Assembly (NCBI GenBank): GCA_031281855.1
Contig: JAITEW010000011.1
Location: forward strand, 1-17,136
Direction: 5' to 3'
Length of the DNA stretch: 17,136 nucleotides
Source of the DNA: Treponema sp.
GTDB taxonomy: Bacteria; Spirochaetota; Spirochaetia; Treponematales; Breznakiellaceae
The translations under genes and the position numbers were made by a program. Each line of letters begins with the position of its first letter. The stretch's first letter is position 1. Positions 1 through 8,438 of this stretch are shown in pieces. The notes below the pieces were generated by a model. It had not been told where the DNA came from and searched no databases. It saw only the letters and a list, made by a program, of their open reading frames with translations.

Positions 1-1136
1 CCTGGAAGGGAAAGAGCCCTGGCGGCGTCGTCTATGTTGACGCTGCCGTCTGCCAGCCAGGTACCGTCTTCCTGTTTCAGGAACTCCTCGCCTTCAGGCG
101 CGGAAGCCGAAAGCTGGCCGACGATTTCCTCGATAAGGTTGCGGACCGTCAGGATCCCCGCAAAGCCGCCGTATTCATCCATAACGAAGAGGTAATTGGC
201 CCCGGCTTTTTTGAAAACCTCGAAAGCCTTGATAGCCGGCATGGTCTCAGGGACGAAGTAGGGTTTTTCCATCAGGGCCTTGAGTCCCGGCCAGGGGCCG
301 TCAAGGAGGGCCTGCAGGATGTCCTGTACCGAAACGGCGCCGGAAACTTCATCCAGGTCCCCGTCGGCTACAGGGAAGTAGCGCTGGCCCCCGCTGTTCT
401 TCACTGCTTTCCGGGCTTCTTCGGGCCCGGCGTTTATGTCCAGCCACTGGATTTCCGGCCTGTGGGTCATGAAGGTCCCTACCCGGCGGTCGCCCAGGTA
501 GAAGACCCCTTCGACCATGGTCCGTTCCTCGCGTTCCACTATCCCGGATTTTTCCCCCTCCATAAGGGCGATGCGCAGTTCATTTTCGGTCATGCCGTGG
601 GACGCTGAACCTGGGGCGGAGAATTTCCGCGCCAAAGCGGAAACAGCGGTGTTTACGAAAAGCAGCGGCATTGCGGGAACAGAAAGGATCCGTATTACAG
701 GGAGAAAAAGGGCGGTAAAGATCTCAGGCGATGCCAGGGCTCCCTGTCTGGGGATCACTTCCCCTAAGATGAAGAATACCGCCGCTGTCAGGAGTGCGGT
801 GATCAGGACCCCGAGGATCTCAGGAGCCGGCAAAGCCCAGGCCGCGAAGATCCGGCTCAAGGGGAACGAAAGGCCTATGCCTCCGGCGCAGCCTGAGAGG
901 ATTTCCAGAAAGATGATCCACAGCCGCAGGGACGCCTGGTATGGGCCTGCTTTTTCAAACAGTTCCAGGACTTTCGCGCATCCGGCGTTTCCTTCTTCAG
1001 CCAGGGAACGGAGCCGGGCTTTGCGGCAGCAGGCCAGAGCCGTCTTGAGGAACGAAAGGAACCCCCCTGTAAGGATGACGGCGAGAATACCCGCAATATA
1101 AGGATAGAACGTTGAAGCGCCTTCGGGATCCTCCAT
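1..1136 (-). CDS. CNNM/CBS-domain 'hemolysin' family membrane protein (CorC/HlyC), 3' end outside window
   Basis: Integral inner-membrane protein of the UPF0053/CNNM family, often annotated hemolysin C or Mg2+/Co2+ efflux protein. I translated the minus strand from the ATG at 1136-1134; the frame is open for 378 codons to the left edge, so the C-terminus is missing. The first ~190 residues are a DUF21-type hydrophobic region with several membrane segments and the family motif GEVIPRQ (usual form GE.xPK). A CBS pair follows, ending in DEYGGFAGILTVRNLIEEIV, a textbook second CBS block of CorC proteins. The last visible residues (DGTWLADGSVNIDDA) begin the CorC_HlyC transporter-associated domain, so perhaps 60-70 residues are lost. 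The start follows the HD-GYP stop by 11 nt, and its Shine-Dalgarno (AAAGGA) overlaps that stop codon, so the two are co-transcribed. Family is certain; the transported ion is not known. Confidence 0.93.
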   Translation of the reverse strand, partial: MEDPEGASTFYPYIAGILAVILTGGFLSFLKTALACCRKARLRSLAEEGNAGCAKVLELFEKAGPYQASLRLWIIFLEILSGCAGGIGLSFPLSRIFAAWALPAPEILGVLITALLTAAVFFILGEVIPRQGALASPEIFTALFLPVIRILSVPAMPLLFVNTAVSALARKFSAPGSASHGMTENELRIALMEGEKSGIVEREERTMVEGVFYLGDRRVGTFMTHRPEIQWLDINAGPEEARKAVKNSGGQRYFPVADGDLDEVSGAVSVQDILQALLDGPWPGLKALMEKPYFVPETMPAIKAFEVFKKAGANYLFVMDEYGGFAGILTVRNLIEEIVGQLSASAPEGEEFLKQEDGTWLADGSVNIDDAARALSLP

Positions 1137-1147
1137 AACTGTTTCCT

Positions 1148-2326
1148 TTAGGCCTGCCCGATTTCTTCCCGGCTCAGGGGGCGGACAATGGAAACCCCTT
1201 CCTGGGAAGTTTCAAGGATCTTGTTTTTTCCATCCGGCGTCAGTTCGCCGAAAACCTGGACTACAGGGTACCGCGGGTTTTCGGGATTTACGTCCACTAC
1301 CTGGCCTTTTCTGCCTGACGAAAGAAGCACGTAGAGGCCGATGGGGTAGATCGAAAGGGAAAAAACCAGTGCCCGTATAATGGTTTCGTCGTATTGCTTT
1401 CCCTCGTTTTTAAGAAGCTCCAGCATGCCTGTGTAGCCGTCCTTGGCCTCCTTGTGGGGCCTGTGGGACGAGAGGGCTTCGTAGGAGCAGGCTACGGCGA
1501 TGATCTTGGCGTAGAGGCTGATCTTATCGCCTGTAAGCTTCTGGGGGTACCCCGCGCCGTTTTCCCGTTCATGGTGCTCCAGGGCGGCAAGGGTAACGGT
1601 AAGGGGGAAATCAAAGGATTTCAGGATGTTGTAGCCCAGTATGGGATGGGTCAGGATAGCCTTGCGCTCCTGGGGCTGGAGCGCCCGCTTGGAAAGGTAG
1701 ATCTGAGGCGGCAGTTTGATCATACCTATCTCGTGGAGCAGCGCCGCTACTCCCAGTTCAATGAGCCTGTGGTTGGGCAGCTTGAGGTAGGAGCCTATGA
1801 TAATGGCAATAATGGTAGATTTTACCGCATGGGAAGCCAGGTAGTTCTCGTTAGGCGAAGATTGGTTATTTTTCTGCACCCTCAGAATGAAGCGCCGGTC
1901 TTCCCGGACAATGTCGCAGGCGGTTTTGACTTTTTCAGCTACAGATTTAAAATCCAGCTCGTTCTTGGTAGCTACCTGGGTAAAGAGGCCTTCAACGTAT
2001 TTCTGGAACCCGGCGTAAAAGTTTTCGGCTCTGATGATTTTTTCACTGTCAGAAAGGAGGGTAGCCGCAGTAGGTTCGATGTTCTCGTTTTTCCCCGCAA
2101 TATTCGCGGCGTAATCGTCCAGAGGTTCCCCGGCGCTGAACACTTCCTTGAATTCCCAGTCCTGGAGGGCACTGATAATCTCCCGGCTAAAGGGCATCTC
2201 CGGGGCTGCCAGGACAAACCGGTTGTCCAGGTAAACTGTTTCGGAAAAGTAACTTCCAGGCGGTATTCCCGCTACAGGGTAGCTTATTACTTTTCCTGGT
2301 CTTTTCTCAAGGTTCGCTTCGCTCAA
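1148..2326 (-). CDS. HD-GYP domain protein with altered catalytic residues
   Basis: Cytoplasmic 392-aa protein of the HD-GYP family, normally cyclic-di-GMP phosphodiesterases. Residues 1-150 show no recognised domain. The HD-GYP domain spans about 160-330: H166, the HD position reads H198-E199 (LLHEIGMIKLP), H227, H251-H252 and GYP at 259-261 are present. The conserved aspartate of the vaDxYDAL motif is Cys280 (AVACSYEALSSHRP), and the later Asp of that motif is Glu283. Two expected metal ligands are thus changed, so activity may be lost or altered. The start is TTG (2326-2324): a strong AAGGAGG lies 9 nt upstream and no in-frame ATG is near. It is the first gene of a unit with the downstream CNNM/CBS gene. 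A sensor or effector role for c-di-GMP is inference. Confidence 0.9.
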   Translation of the reverse strand: MSEANLEKRPGKVISYPVAGIPPGSYFSETVYLDNRFVLAAPEMPFSREIISALQDWEFKEVFSAGEPLDDYAANIAGKNENIEPTAATLLSDSEKIIRAENFYAGFQKYVEGLFTQVATKNELDFKSVAEKVKTACDIVREDRRFILRVQKNNQSSPNENYLASHAVKSTIIAIIIGSYLKLPNHRLIELGVAALLHEIGMIKLPPQIYLSKRALQPQERKAILTHPILGYNILKSFDFPLTVTLAALEHHERENGAGYPQKLTGDKISLYAKIIAVACSYEALSSHRPHKEAKDGYTGMLELLKNEGKQYDETIIRALVFSLSIYPIGLYVLLSSGRKGQVVDVNPENPRYPVVQVFGELTPDGKNKILETSQEGVSIVRPLSREEIGQA

Positions 2327-2425
2327 AAGAACCTTCCTCCTTGCTTATTCCTTTCATCTCAACTATCATGATCAACTAATATAATCATACCATCAGCAAC
2401 GGTGTTAGTATAGGAGAATCGAGGG
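2327..2425. promoter_or_regulatory. Divergent promoter region between HD-GYP gene and TPR-like membrane gene
   Basis: This 99-nt AT-rich gap separates two genes read in opposite directions. A perfect TATAAT lies at 2380-2385 on the plus strand, about 40 nt before the GTG start of the rightward gene; no good -35 lies 16-18 nt upstream of it. On the minus strand TATGAT and TATATT are possible -10 boxes for the HD-GYP gene. A short palindrome ATCATGAT sits at 2366-2373. The RBS of each gene is clear (AGGAGA at 2412-2417 plus; AAGGAGG just upstream of 2326 minus). Exact promoters cannot be fixed by eye. Confidence 0.45.
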
Positions 2426-3250
2426 GTGAAATTCAAATCCATTTTTATTTTATTTAACATAATTTTGATCATTTTTTTGGCAGTTCTTTCTTTAACCCCT
2501 ACTTTGACGCTGGGTTCCGCTTTCGCCTCGTCTTTTTGGCGTTCCAACTGGTTCCTGATCCTGATTCTGGCGGCTATCCTTGTGGGGTTTGATTCCTATT
2601 TTATTATCAACCGGCAGCTCTATGCGCTCCTGGAAAAAGAGGACTGGCCCGCGCTGGTCCATTACCTTGAGGACCGGGTGATACGGCAGGGCAAATACAC
2701 TCCCAGGCTGGTGCGGCTCCTGGCCAACACCTACCTGGTTCTTTCGGATTCCCCTTCGGTGATGAGCCTGGAGAACAAGGCCGCCATTGCCAAGCCTTCT
2801 CTGGTGGACGACAACGTCCTGGTTTTCGGCACCGCCCGTATCCTGGGACGGGACATAAACGGGGCAGTCCGTTTCTTCGGCGCCAGGACGGACAGCGCCA
2901 GCCCGGCCTTAAGGCAGTGGGTGCGCTGGTACCACGGTTTTGCCCTCCTTCTGGACCGCCAGTATCCACAGGCTGCTGATGTGTTTTCATTCCTTGCCCG
3001 GAACAGCAGGGACGGGGTAATCTCGGGTCTTGCGGCGTATTTTCTGGGAGACGCTGTAGCGAGATCCCTGCCCGACCGGGCCGGTGAGATAGAAGCGGCT
3101 TCTGCTGAAGGCAGGGAGCGGGTGCTGAAGGCCCTTCCGGACATCAGGGACTGGACCCGGGAGGTATCCAGGATCAGTTCCGAAATCCACGCCGCTGCTC
3201 TGGCGAAATACATGGACGAAGCAGGCAAATGGCTCTACAGGAATCCCTGA
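2426..3250 (+). CDS. Two-TM membrane protein with TPR-like cytosolic region, function unknown
   Basis: I do not recognise a named family. The 274-aa protein begins with two hydrophobic helices (about residues 5-24 and 41-62) joined by a short loop, followed by some 210 residues of mostly helical, soluble sequence. That part has repeated alanine/leucine-rich helix pairs (for example LEDRVIRQGKYTPRLVRLLA, and QYPQAADVFSFLARN) that resemble degenerate tetratricopeptide repeats, suggesting a protein-binding scaffold facing the cytoplasm. The start is GTG at 2426, chosen because AGGAGA (2412-2417) stands 8 nt upstream. It is followed after 39 nt by alaA on the same strand and is probably co-transcribed with it, though nothing in the sequence ties it to alanine metabolism. 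Confidence 0.85.
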   Translation: MKFKSIFILFNIILIIFLAVLSLTPTLTLGSAFASSFWRSNWFLILILAAILVGFDSYFIINRQLYALLEKEDWPALVHYLEDRVIRQGKYTPRLVRLLANTYLVLSDSPSVMSLENKAAIAKPSLVDDNVLVFGTARILGRDINGAVRFFGARTDSASPALRQWVRWYHGFALLLDRQYPQAADVFSFLARNSRDGVISGLAAYFLGDAVARSLPDRAGEIEAASAEGRERVLKALPDIRDWTREVSRISSEIHAAALAKYMDEAGKWLYRNP

Positions 3251-3289
3251 CGCGGTAGTAGTATATTTCATTTTTAAGGAAGAAGATTC

Positions 3290-4507
3290 ATGAATATTTT
3301 TGAGAAATCCACTAAGTTGAACAACGTATGTTACGATATCCGGGGGCCGGTCTTAAAAGAAGCAAAACGCATCGAAGCCGACGGCTTCAGGGTAATCAAG
3401 CTCAATATCGGCAATCCCGCGGCCTTTGGTTTTAACGCTCCTGACGAGATACTCCACGACATAATCCTCAATCTTCAAAACGCCCAGGGTTACGGCGACT
3501 CCCAGGGCCTTTTTGCTGCCAGAAAAGCTGTTATGCAGGATTTTCAGTCCAAAGGGATAATGGACGTAGGAATCGAGGACATTTACATCGGCAACGGGGT
3601 GAGCGAACTCATTATGATCTCCATGCAGGGCCTTCTGGACGCCGGGGACGAGGTGCTCATCCCTATGCCCGACTACCCCCTCTGGACCGCCGCGGTAACC
3701 CTTGCCGGAGGCAGGGGGGTTCATTATTTCTGCGACGAGTCCGCGGGCTGGTACCCGGACATTGACGACATACGTTCCAAAGTAACGGCCAAAACCAAGG
3801 CTATTGTCATTATCAACCCCAACAACCCCACAGGGGCGGTGTACAGCCGCGAGATCCTTGAAGGGGTAGCCGGAATCGCCAGGGAACAGGGCCTTATCGT
3901 TTATGCCGATGAAATCTACAGCCGCATCACCTATGACGGCGTAAAGCACATCCCTATGGCGTCTATAGCCCCTGATATCCTTACTATCAGTTTTGACGGC
4001 CTTTCCAAAGCCTGGAGGGCCGCTGGTTTCAGATCCGCGTGGATGGTTATTTCAGGAAACAAAAAATGCGCTTCAGGCTACCTTGAAGGCCTGGACATGC
4101 TTTCCAATATGCGGCTCTGCGCCAACATGCCCGCGCAATTCGGGATTCAGACCGCCCTGGGGGGCTACCAGAGTGTCAGGGATCTCCTCCTCCCGGGAGG
4201 CCGCCTGAAAGAACAGCGGGACGCGGCGGTGAACATGGCCAACGCCATTCCGGGCCTTTCGGTGGTCATGCCCCAGGGGGCCCTTTATTGTTTCCCTAAA
4301 ATCGACGTAAAGCGCTTCAATATCACTGACGACGAGAAGTTTATTATGGATCTCCTGCGGGACCAGCATTTGCTGCTGGTTCACGGCAGGGGCTTTAACT
4401 GGAAAGATCCGGACCATTTCAGGATTGTGTTTCTCCCTGACAGGGAAACGCTTGTTGACGCAATGAACCGTTTGCAGCGGTTTTTGGAGCATTACAGGCA
4501 GGCATAA
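3290..4507 (+). CDS. alaA: Alanine transaminase AlaA (PLP-dependent class I/II aminotransferase)
   Basis: Cytoplasmic PLP enzyme that makes alanine from pyruvate with glutamate as amino donor. At 405 residues it matches the length of E. coli AlaA (YfbQ), and much of the sequence agrees with what I recall of that protein: the N-terminal SxKLxNVCYDIRGPVLKEAKR block, DIYIGNGVSELI, PDYPLWTAAV, MRLCANxPAQ and the C-terminal DHFRIVxLP. Fold type I residues are visible: N179 in NPNNPTG, D207 and Y210 in YADEIY, the PLP-binding K240 in GLSKAWR, and R378 for the substrate carboxylate. Start: ATG with AAGGAAG upstream. It follows the TPR-like membrane gene by 39 nt and is closed by the hairpin at 4511-4559. 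A different amino-acid preference cannot be excluded. Confidence 0.93.
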   Translation: MNIFEKSTKLNNVCYDIRGPVLKEAKRIEADGFRVIKLNIGNPAAFGFNAPDEILHDIILNLQNAQGYGDSQGLFAARKAVMQDFQSKGIMDVGIEDIYIGNGVSELIMISMQGLLDAGDEVLIPMPDYPLWTAAVTLAGGRGVHYFCDESAGWYPDIDDIRSKVTAKTKAIVIINPNNPTGAVYSREILEGVAGIAREQGLIVYADEIYSRITYDGVKHIPMASIAPDILTISFDGLSKAWRAAGFRSAWMVISGNKKCASGYLEGLDMLSNMRLCANMPAQFGIQTALGGYQSVRDLLLPGGRLKEQRDAAVNMANAIPGLSVVMPQGALYCFPKIDVKRFNITDDEKFIMDLLRDQHLLLVHGRGFNWKDPDHFRIVFLPDRETLVDAMNRLQRFLEHYRQA

Positions 4508-4510
4508 AAA

Positions 4511-4559
4511 AGACGGTGCGCCTGGACGTCGTGGGGGATTAACCCGTAGCGCACCGTCT
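4511..4559. terminator. Bidirectional hairpin terminator between convergent units
   Basis: A perfect 11-bp inverted repeat (AGACGGTGCGC at 4511-4521 and its complement at 4549-4559) encloses a 27-nt loop containing a smaller GGG/CCC pairing. An A-run at 4506-4511, partly the alaA stop, becomes a T-run after the hairpin when read leftward, so this is a good intrinsic terminator for the leftward lepB-PBP-DUF115 operon. Read rightward it starts 4 nt after the alaA stop and is followed by the weaker ATAATTTA. The remaining ~70 nt to the DUF115 stop hold a G6-TTT-CCCTCCC stretch (4569-4584) but no gene. Confidence 0.8.
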
Positions 4560-4627
4560 ATAATTTATGGGGGGTTTCCCTCCCGTTACACTTAGTATCG
4601 GCCTTCTAATTTACGAACTTTAGAACA

Positions 4628-6538
4628 TTAGATGGATTTTCCGCCTGAAAGGGCTTTGAGGTTGTATTCAGCGGCCTCCGCCAGGGCGCGGTAGAAATTA
4701 CCTGAAAATTCCAGGTGTTTCAGAAAAAGATCCCCTGAAGGAGCGCCTTCCAGTTCGTCTGCGTCAGGGAAGAGGAAACCCGCCACCTCTTTGACTGCGC
4801 TTCGGGCGATGGCTTTATTGGCCCTGTCCAGGGTTTTGAGGATTTTTTCCTGTTCAGCGCGTTCCAATCCGGGTTTGGGATACCTCCGGCAGCCGGTATC
4901 GGCGCTGATCCGGGCTTCGTCGGCGAGGTTCCTGATGTTTTCCAGGCCTTCCAGCAGGGTTTTGAGAGCCGTTTCATAGGCTTCTGAACGGGATTTCGCG
5001 GATTCAGAGCAAAAGAACTTCTCCTGAACCGCCGCGTAAGCTTTTTCCAGCAGGCTGTTTATCTCTTCCCTGCGCTCAGGCAGTTCCAGAAGCGCTTCAG
5101 GGGAGACTGGTTCGAGGCCCTTGATGGCCAGGCCTTCGCCGGAAAGGCTGAGATTTTTTATCCCCCTGTACTGGCGGAAACGGTTTTCAAACCACGCCGC
5201 GTAGAGGGAAAGGCGCTTGTCCGTAAGGACCCGGCGTCCCAGGCTGTTTTGGGCGTAAAAAGGCTGGCCGCCCATGAGGGCCCTGAAGGACCAGGTTTCG
5301 CCTGTTGCGAACCTGAAAGATTCGGCATAAGAGCGGTCTTCAAAAAGGGCGCCTTTGAAGTGGGTCTTGAGTTCCGGAAACGAGAGATCCAGCCCTGCGA
5401 TCCACACCGTAGAGGCCCCCAGGCGCCTGGCGAAGTCCCAGGCGCCGGTCGCGACTGAGCCGCCGCTTCCCAGGTCCCCTTTGGGATCCACCCGGTCCTC
5501 GATAAAGCGCCCTAAAGGGAAAAGGGAGCCGCAGAGAAAACAGCCCCTGAAAGGATGGCGCAGGCACGGGGGGTATACTGCGGACTCGGCTATAAGGTAC
5601 GTCCTTGAAGCCCGTGTCCGGTCAAGATGGCGGAAATTCCAGTACTGGGGATCAACCGAAACCACAAAGTCAGGATCTACCCCCTTGTTAAGGAGGAAGC
5701 GCAGGCTCGTATCCACTGCGATGATCACGCAGCGCCTGGCGATTTCGGACACAAAGGGGCCTGAGCGTTCCAGGGTTGGCCCCGCTGCTGCCAGGAAAAC
5801 CGGGATGCTCGCTTTCCCTTCCGGGGCTGTCAGTATCCCCTCAAGGTCCTGTATCCCCGGAAGATCCCGGATAGCCGTGAGGTTTCGGGAAAGGTTCCGC
5901 ACCCAGCGCCGTCCGAAGCGTTTAAGCGTGGCCCTGTTCACGTCGTTCCTGGAAAGCCAGGTTTTGATCCTGCTTTCTACAGCGGCGTACCATTCTTCGT
6001 CCATGCTGATAAGCGCCCGGTTGCGGATAAAGGCAGGCGCCGCGTCCCTGTCCTGTTTTTCAAAAAGCGCCAGAGCCCCGGTTATGCCGGAACCGTCTTT
6101 TCCAAGTACAAAGACGATACGGTTTTTTGAAAAAAAATTCCCCAGATCCCGGAGCTCTAAGGCTTTCCGTACTATTTCCCGCCGTTTTTCTACGATGATG
6201 ATGGGCCTGGACGGGTCTATTTCGGCGGCAGCTTCTGCGGCGTAACCCAGCCCGAAGCCCAGGATGACCACAGGGCCCTCTGTTTTCCCGGCTGTTTCTG
6301 AAAGAGCCGCCTCTGCCAGCCGCCGGGCCTCCCTTACAGGGTCCCTGGGCGAATGGATGTAAAGGCCCCTGACCGTCAGGACCCTCCCTCCCCCTCTCCC
6401 CCCTTGGGCGGTTTCAACCTTGAAGTCCCCGGGCAGGAGTTCATCTTCCTCCGGGGCCTTGTCCAGTTCCTCCGCAAAGCCGGGGTAAAGCTCTTTGAGG
6501 ATCGCTATATTCTGAGTGAAGTATGCCGGAAACGACAT
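4628..6538 (-). CDS. DUF115 / motility-associated factor (MAF) glycosyltransferase-like protein
   Basis: A 636-aa soluble protein of the DUF115/MAF_flag10 family (also labelled MptE-like). The N-terminal domain has a Rossmann-type loop GFGLGYAAE near residue 94 followed by an acidic strand end (IIIVEKRR). The core DUF115 domain starts at FLAAAGPTLE (247-256) and continues with VDTSLRFLLNKGVDPDFVVS, GSGGSVATGAWDFARRLG and IAGLDLSF, all typical. The C-terminal 170 residues are helical and charged. Relatives in polar-flagellated bacteria add nonulosonic acids to flagellin, while the archaeal branch makes pterins; which applies here is not shown. Start ATG 6538 lies 7 nt past the PBP stop with only a weak RBS (GGAA about 15 nt upstream), so it probably depends on translational coupling. 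It is the last gene of the lepB-PBP operon, before the terminator. Confidence 0.88.
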   Translation of the reverse strand: MSFPAYFTQNIAILKELYPGFAEELDKAPEEDELLPGDFKVETAQGGRGGGRVLTVRGLYIHSPRDPVREARRLAEAALSETAGKTEGPVVILGFGLGYAAEAAAEIDPSRPIIIVEKRREIVRKALELRDLGNFFSKNRIVFVLGKDGSGITGALALFEKQDRDAAPAFIRNRALISMDEEWYAAVESRIKTWLSRNDVNRATLKRFGRRWVRNLSRNLTAIRDLPGIQDLEGILTAPEGKASIPVFLAAAGPTLERSGPFVSEIARRCVIIAVDTSLRFLLNKGVDPDFVVSVDPQYWNFRHLDRTRASRTYLIAESAVYPPCLRHPFRGCFLCGSLFPLGRFIEDRVDPKGDLGSGGSVATGAWDFARRLGASTVWIAGLDLSFPELKTHFKGALFEDRSYAESFRFATGETWSFRALMGGQPFYAQNSLGRRVLTDKRLSLYAAWFENRFRQYRGIKNLSLSGEGLAIKGLEPVSPEALLELPERREEINSLLEKAYAAVQEKFFCSESAKSRSEAYETALKTLLEGLENIRNLADEARISADTGCRRYPKPGLERAEQEKILKTLDRANKAIARSAVKEVAGFLFPDADELEGAPSGDLFLKHLEFSGNFYRALAEAAEYNLKALSGGKSI

Positions 6539-6545
6539 AGGGCGC

Positions 6546-8438
6546 TTATTCCAGTTCCAGGATAATCACCGTGTCCGGTTCGAGAGGCGTGCCTGCCTGC
6601 GGGCTCTGGCGGACCACCCAGCCGTCGCCTGAAATCTGAAAATGCAGGTCGTCTCTGAGAAGGAGCGGGACAAGCTGGCGTTTGGAAACTCCGGTAAAAT
6701 CCGGCACCGTTTCGTTTACCGCAGGATACGGCACTGCGGGAATGGAAACCGTACCGGAATGGGTTATCTGGGGGTTTCTGCCCCTTGGGATTCCCAGGTA
6801 GTTAATCAGGGCTTCTGCCGCTTCCCTGATAGGCGGCGCCGCTATCCTCCCTCCCATGAATTCGCCCTGGGGCTTGACGATTGCCAGGTAGAGGATCAGC
6901 GAAGGGGATTCAGCGGGGAGAAGGGCGACGCAGCTCGCGATAAAATCCGTAGTTGAGTAGCTTCCGGTTTTAGGATCGATGATCTGGGCGGTCCCGGTCT
7001 TTACCGCCAGGGAAAGATCCTCCACATTGGCCCGCCAGCCTGTACCTATGTCGGAGGTTACGTCCATCATGTAGCGCCGCATGAGCCTGGCGGTTTCGCT
7101 TTTCAGAACCCTCCGGGGCTGTCCGGTTTCGTAATTCTTCACAGAACGGCCGTCTGCGGAAACGATACGGGAAACAATGTGCGGCGGTACCAGAACGCCG
7201 TCGTTGGCCACTGCCGATGCCGCCTGGAGCATCTGGATAGCAGACACGGCTATTTCCTGGCCCATAGCGATAGTCGGTTTGGACCGTTCTGACCAGCGAT
7301 CCACGGACCTGAGAAATCCCGCTGTTTCCCCGGGGTTCCCGGAACCCGTGCGGCTGCCGAAACCGAAATTCCTGAGCGAATCGTAAAACGAAGCGGCTCC
7401 CATGCGGTCGGAAGCGTAGGCCGCCCCGGCGTTGCAGGAATAAACGATGATGTCCCTGGCCGTGACTCTGCCGTGGGCTCCCAGGCAGTTGATGATTATC
7501 CTTTCCCCCCTGGCGGTAACCCGTTCGTAATGGCCGTTGCAGACAAAAACCGTGTCCCCGTCTATGGCGCCTGAATCCATCAGCGCAGCAAGGGAGAAAA
7601 TCTTAAAAACCGAGCCAGGCTCGTAGGCCCAGATAGCAGGCCGGTCCATCCGGGCGTTTTCGTCAGAAACCCGGAAATTGTTGGGATCGAAACCCGGCAG
7701 GGAAGCCGAACCCAGGATGTCCCCGGTCCTGGGGTCCATGGCCATGAACATCACCGCCTCGGCCTTCCGTTCCTCAAGGATCTGGCCCGCGATACGTTCC
7801 AGGATGTGCTGGACATTTACGTCCAGTGTAAGGAACACCTGGCTGCCGCTCCTGCGGGGTCCGGTTCCCGGGACGACGGTCCCTCCTGTTTCGGCCGCAA
7901 GTTCCCGGTCAAAGGCGTACTCAATCCCTGCGAGCCCTGAATTTTCATCGCCTACAAAACCGATTATCTGCGCGGCCATGCTGCGTTCAGGATAGATCCT
8001 GCCTACTACGGGTTCAATCTTGACTCCCTTGAGCCTGCCTTCGCTGATGGCGTCTTCGATAATTTTCAAAGACGCGTTGTCAACCTGTTTTTTTAGATAG
8101 ATAAAATCCGGCTGTGAAACGGCGATCCGTTCTTCGATTTCCCGGGCAGGGATGTCCAGAAGCGGGGATAATTCTGCGCTGAGTTCCCGGAGGTTTCCCA
8201 TATCAGGCCGCCAAAGGGTGACGTTCCCCAGCCGGGTTTCCATAGCCAGGATGCGCCCGTTCCGGTCCAGTATGGGCCCCCTGCCGGCGGGTATTTCGGT
8301 TCTGGGGCTCCTGACCGGCTCAGGTTCCCCCAGCATAAGGAAAGCGTAGCGGGCCAGCACCGCTATGGCCAGGGAACCGAGAATCGCGATGAAGATATAA
8401 AAACGCCTTTTTCCGGTGAACCGTTCCTGCTCGTTCAT
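6546..8438 (-). CDS. Class B penicillin-binding protein (FtsI/SpoVD-like) with C-terminal PASTA domain
   Basis: Membrane-anchored peptidoglycan transpeptidase, 630 residues. An N-terminal cytoplasmic stretch is followed by one TM helix (about 12-36). The PBP dimerisation domain includes the hallmark AGRGPILDRNG (51-61). The transpeptidase domain has all three motifs: SxxK with nucleophile S276 (GSVFK), SxN at S334-C-N336, and KTG at 480-482 (VKTGTAQ). A single PASTA domain (about 573-630, from VPDFTGVSKRQL to the end) closes the protein. This layout fits the septal FtsI/SpoVD group more than elongation-type PBP2. The ATG overlaps the signal peptidase stop (ATGA), indicating tight translational coupling, and DUF115 follows after 7 nt. 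No division-cluster genes (mraY, murE, ftsW) adjoin it, so the exact role, septal or otherwise, is inferred from domain order only. Confidence 0.93.
   Translation of the reverse strand: MNEQERFTGKRRFYIFIAILGSLAIAVLARYAFLMLGEPEPVRSPRTEIPAGRGPILDRNGRILAMETRLGNVTLWRPDMGNLRELSAELSPLLDIPAREIEERIAVSQPDFIYLKKQVDNASLKIIEDAISEGRLKGVKIEPVVGRIYPERSMAAQIIGFVGDENSGLAGIEYAFDRELAAETGGTVVPGTGPRRSGSQVFLTLDVNVQHILERIAGQILEERKAEAVMFMAMDPRTGDILGSASLPGFDPNNFRVSDENARMDRPAIWAYEPGSVFKIFSLAALMDSGAIDGDTVFVCNGHYERVTARGERIIINCLGAHGRVTARDIIVYSCNAGAAYASDRMGAASFYDSLRNFGFGSRTGSGNPGETAGFLRSVDRWSERSKPTIAMGQEIAVSAIQMLQAASAVANDGVLVPPHIVSRIVSADGRSVKNYETGQPRRVLKSETARLMRRYMMDVTSDIGTGWRANVEDLSLAVKTGTAQIIDPKTGSYSTTDFIASCVALLPAESPSLILYLAIVKPQGEFMGGRIAAPPIREAAEALINYLGIPRGRNPQITHSGTVSIPAVPYPAVNETVPDFTGVSKRQLVPLLLRDDLHFQISGDGWVVRQSPQAGTPLEPDTVIILELE

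Noticed and set aside
517..1101. 194-aa open frame on the plus strand
   Set aside because: Antisense to the CNNM/CBS gene; Arg/Ser-rich low-complexity translation typical of a shadow frame.
1394..2371. 325-aa open frame on the plus strand
   Set aside because: Exactly antisense to the HD-GYP gene, which has recognised motifs and a strong RBS; the plus-strand protein shows no domain.
5355..6245. 296-aa open frame on the plus strand
   Set aside because: Antisense to the DUF115 gene; Arg/Ser-rich, no motif, no RBS context.
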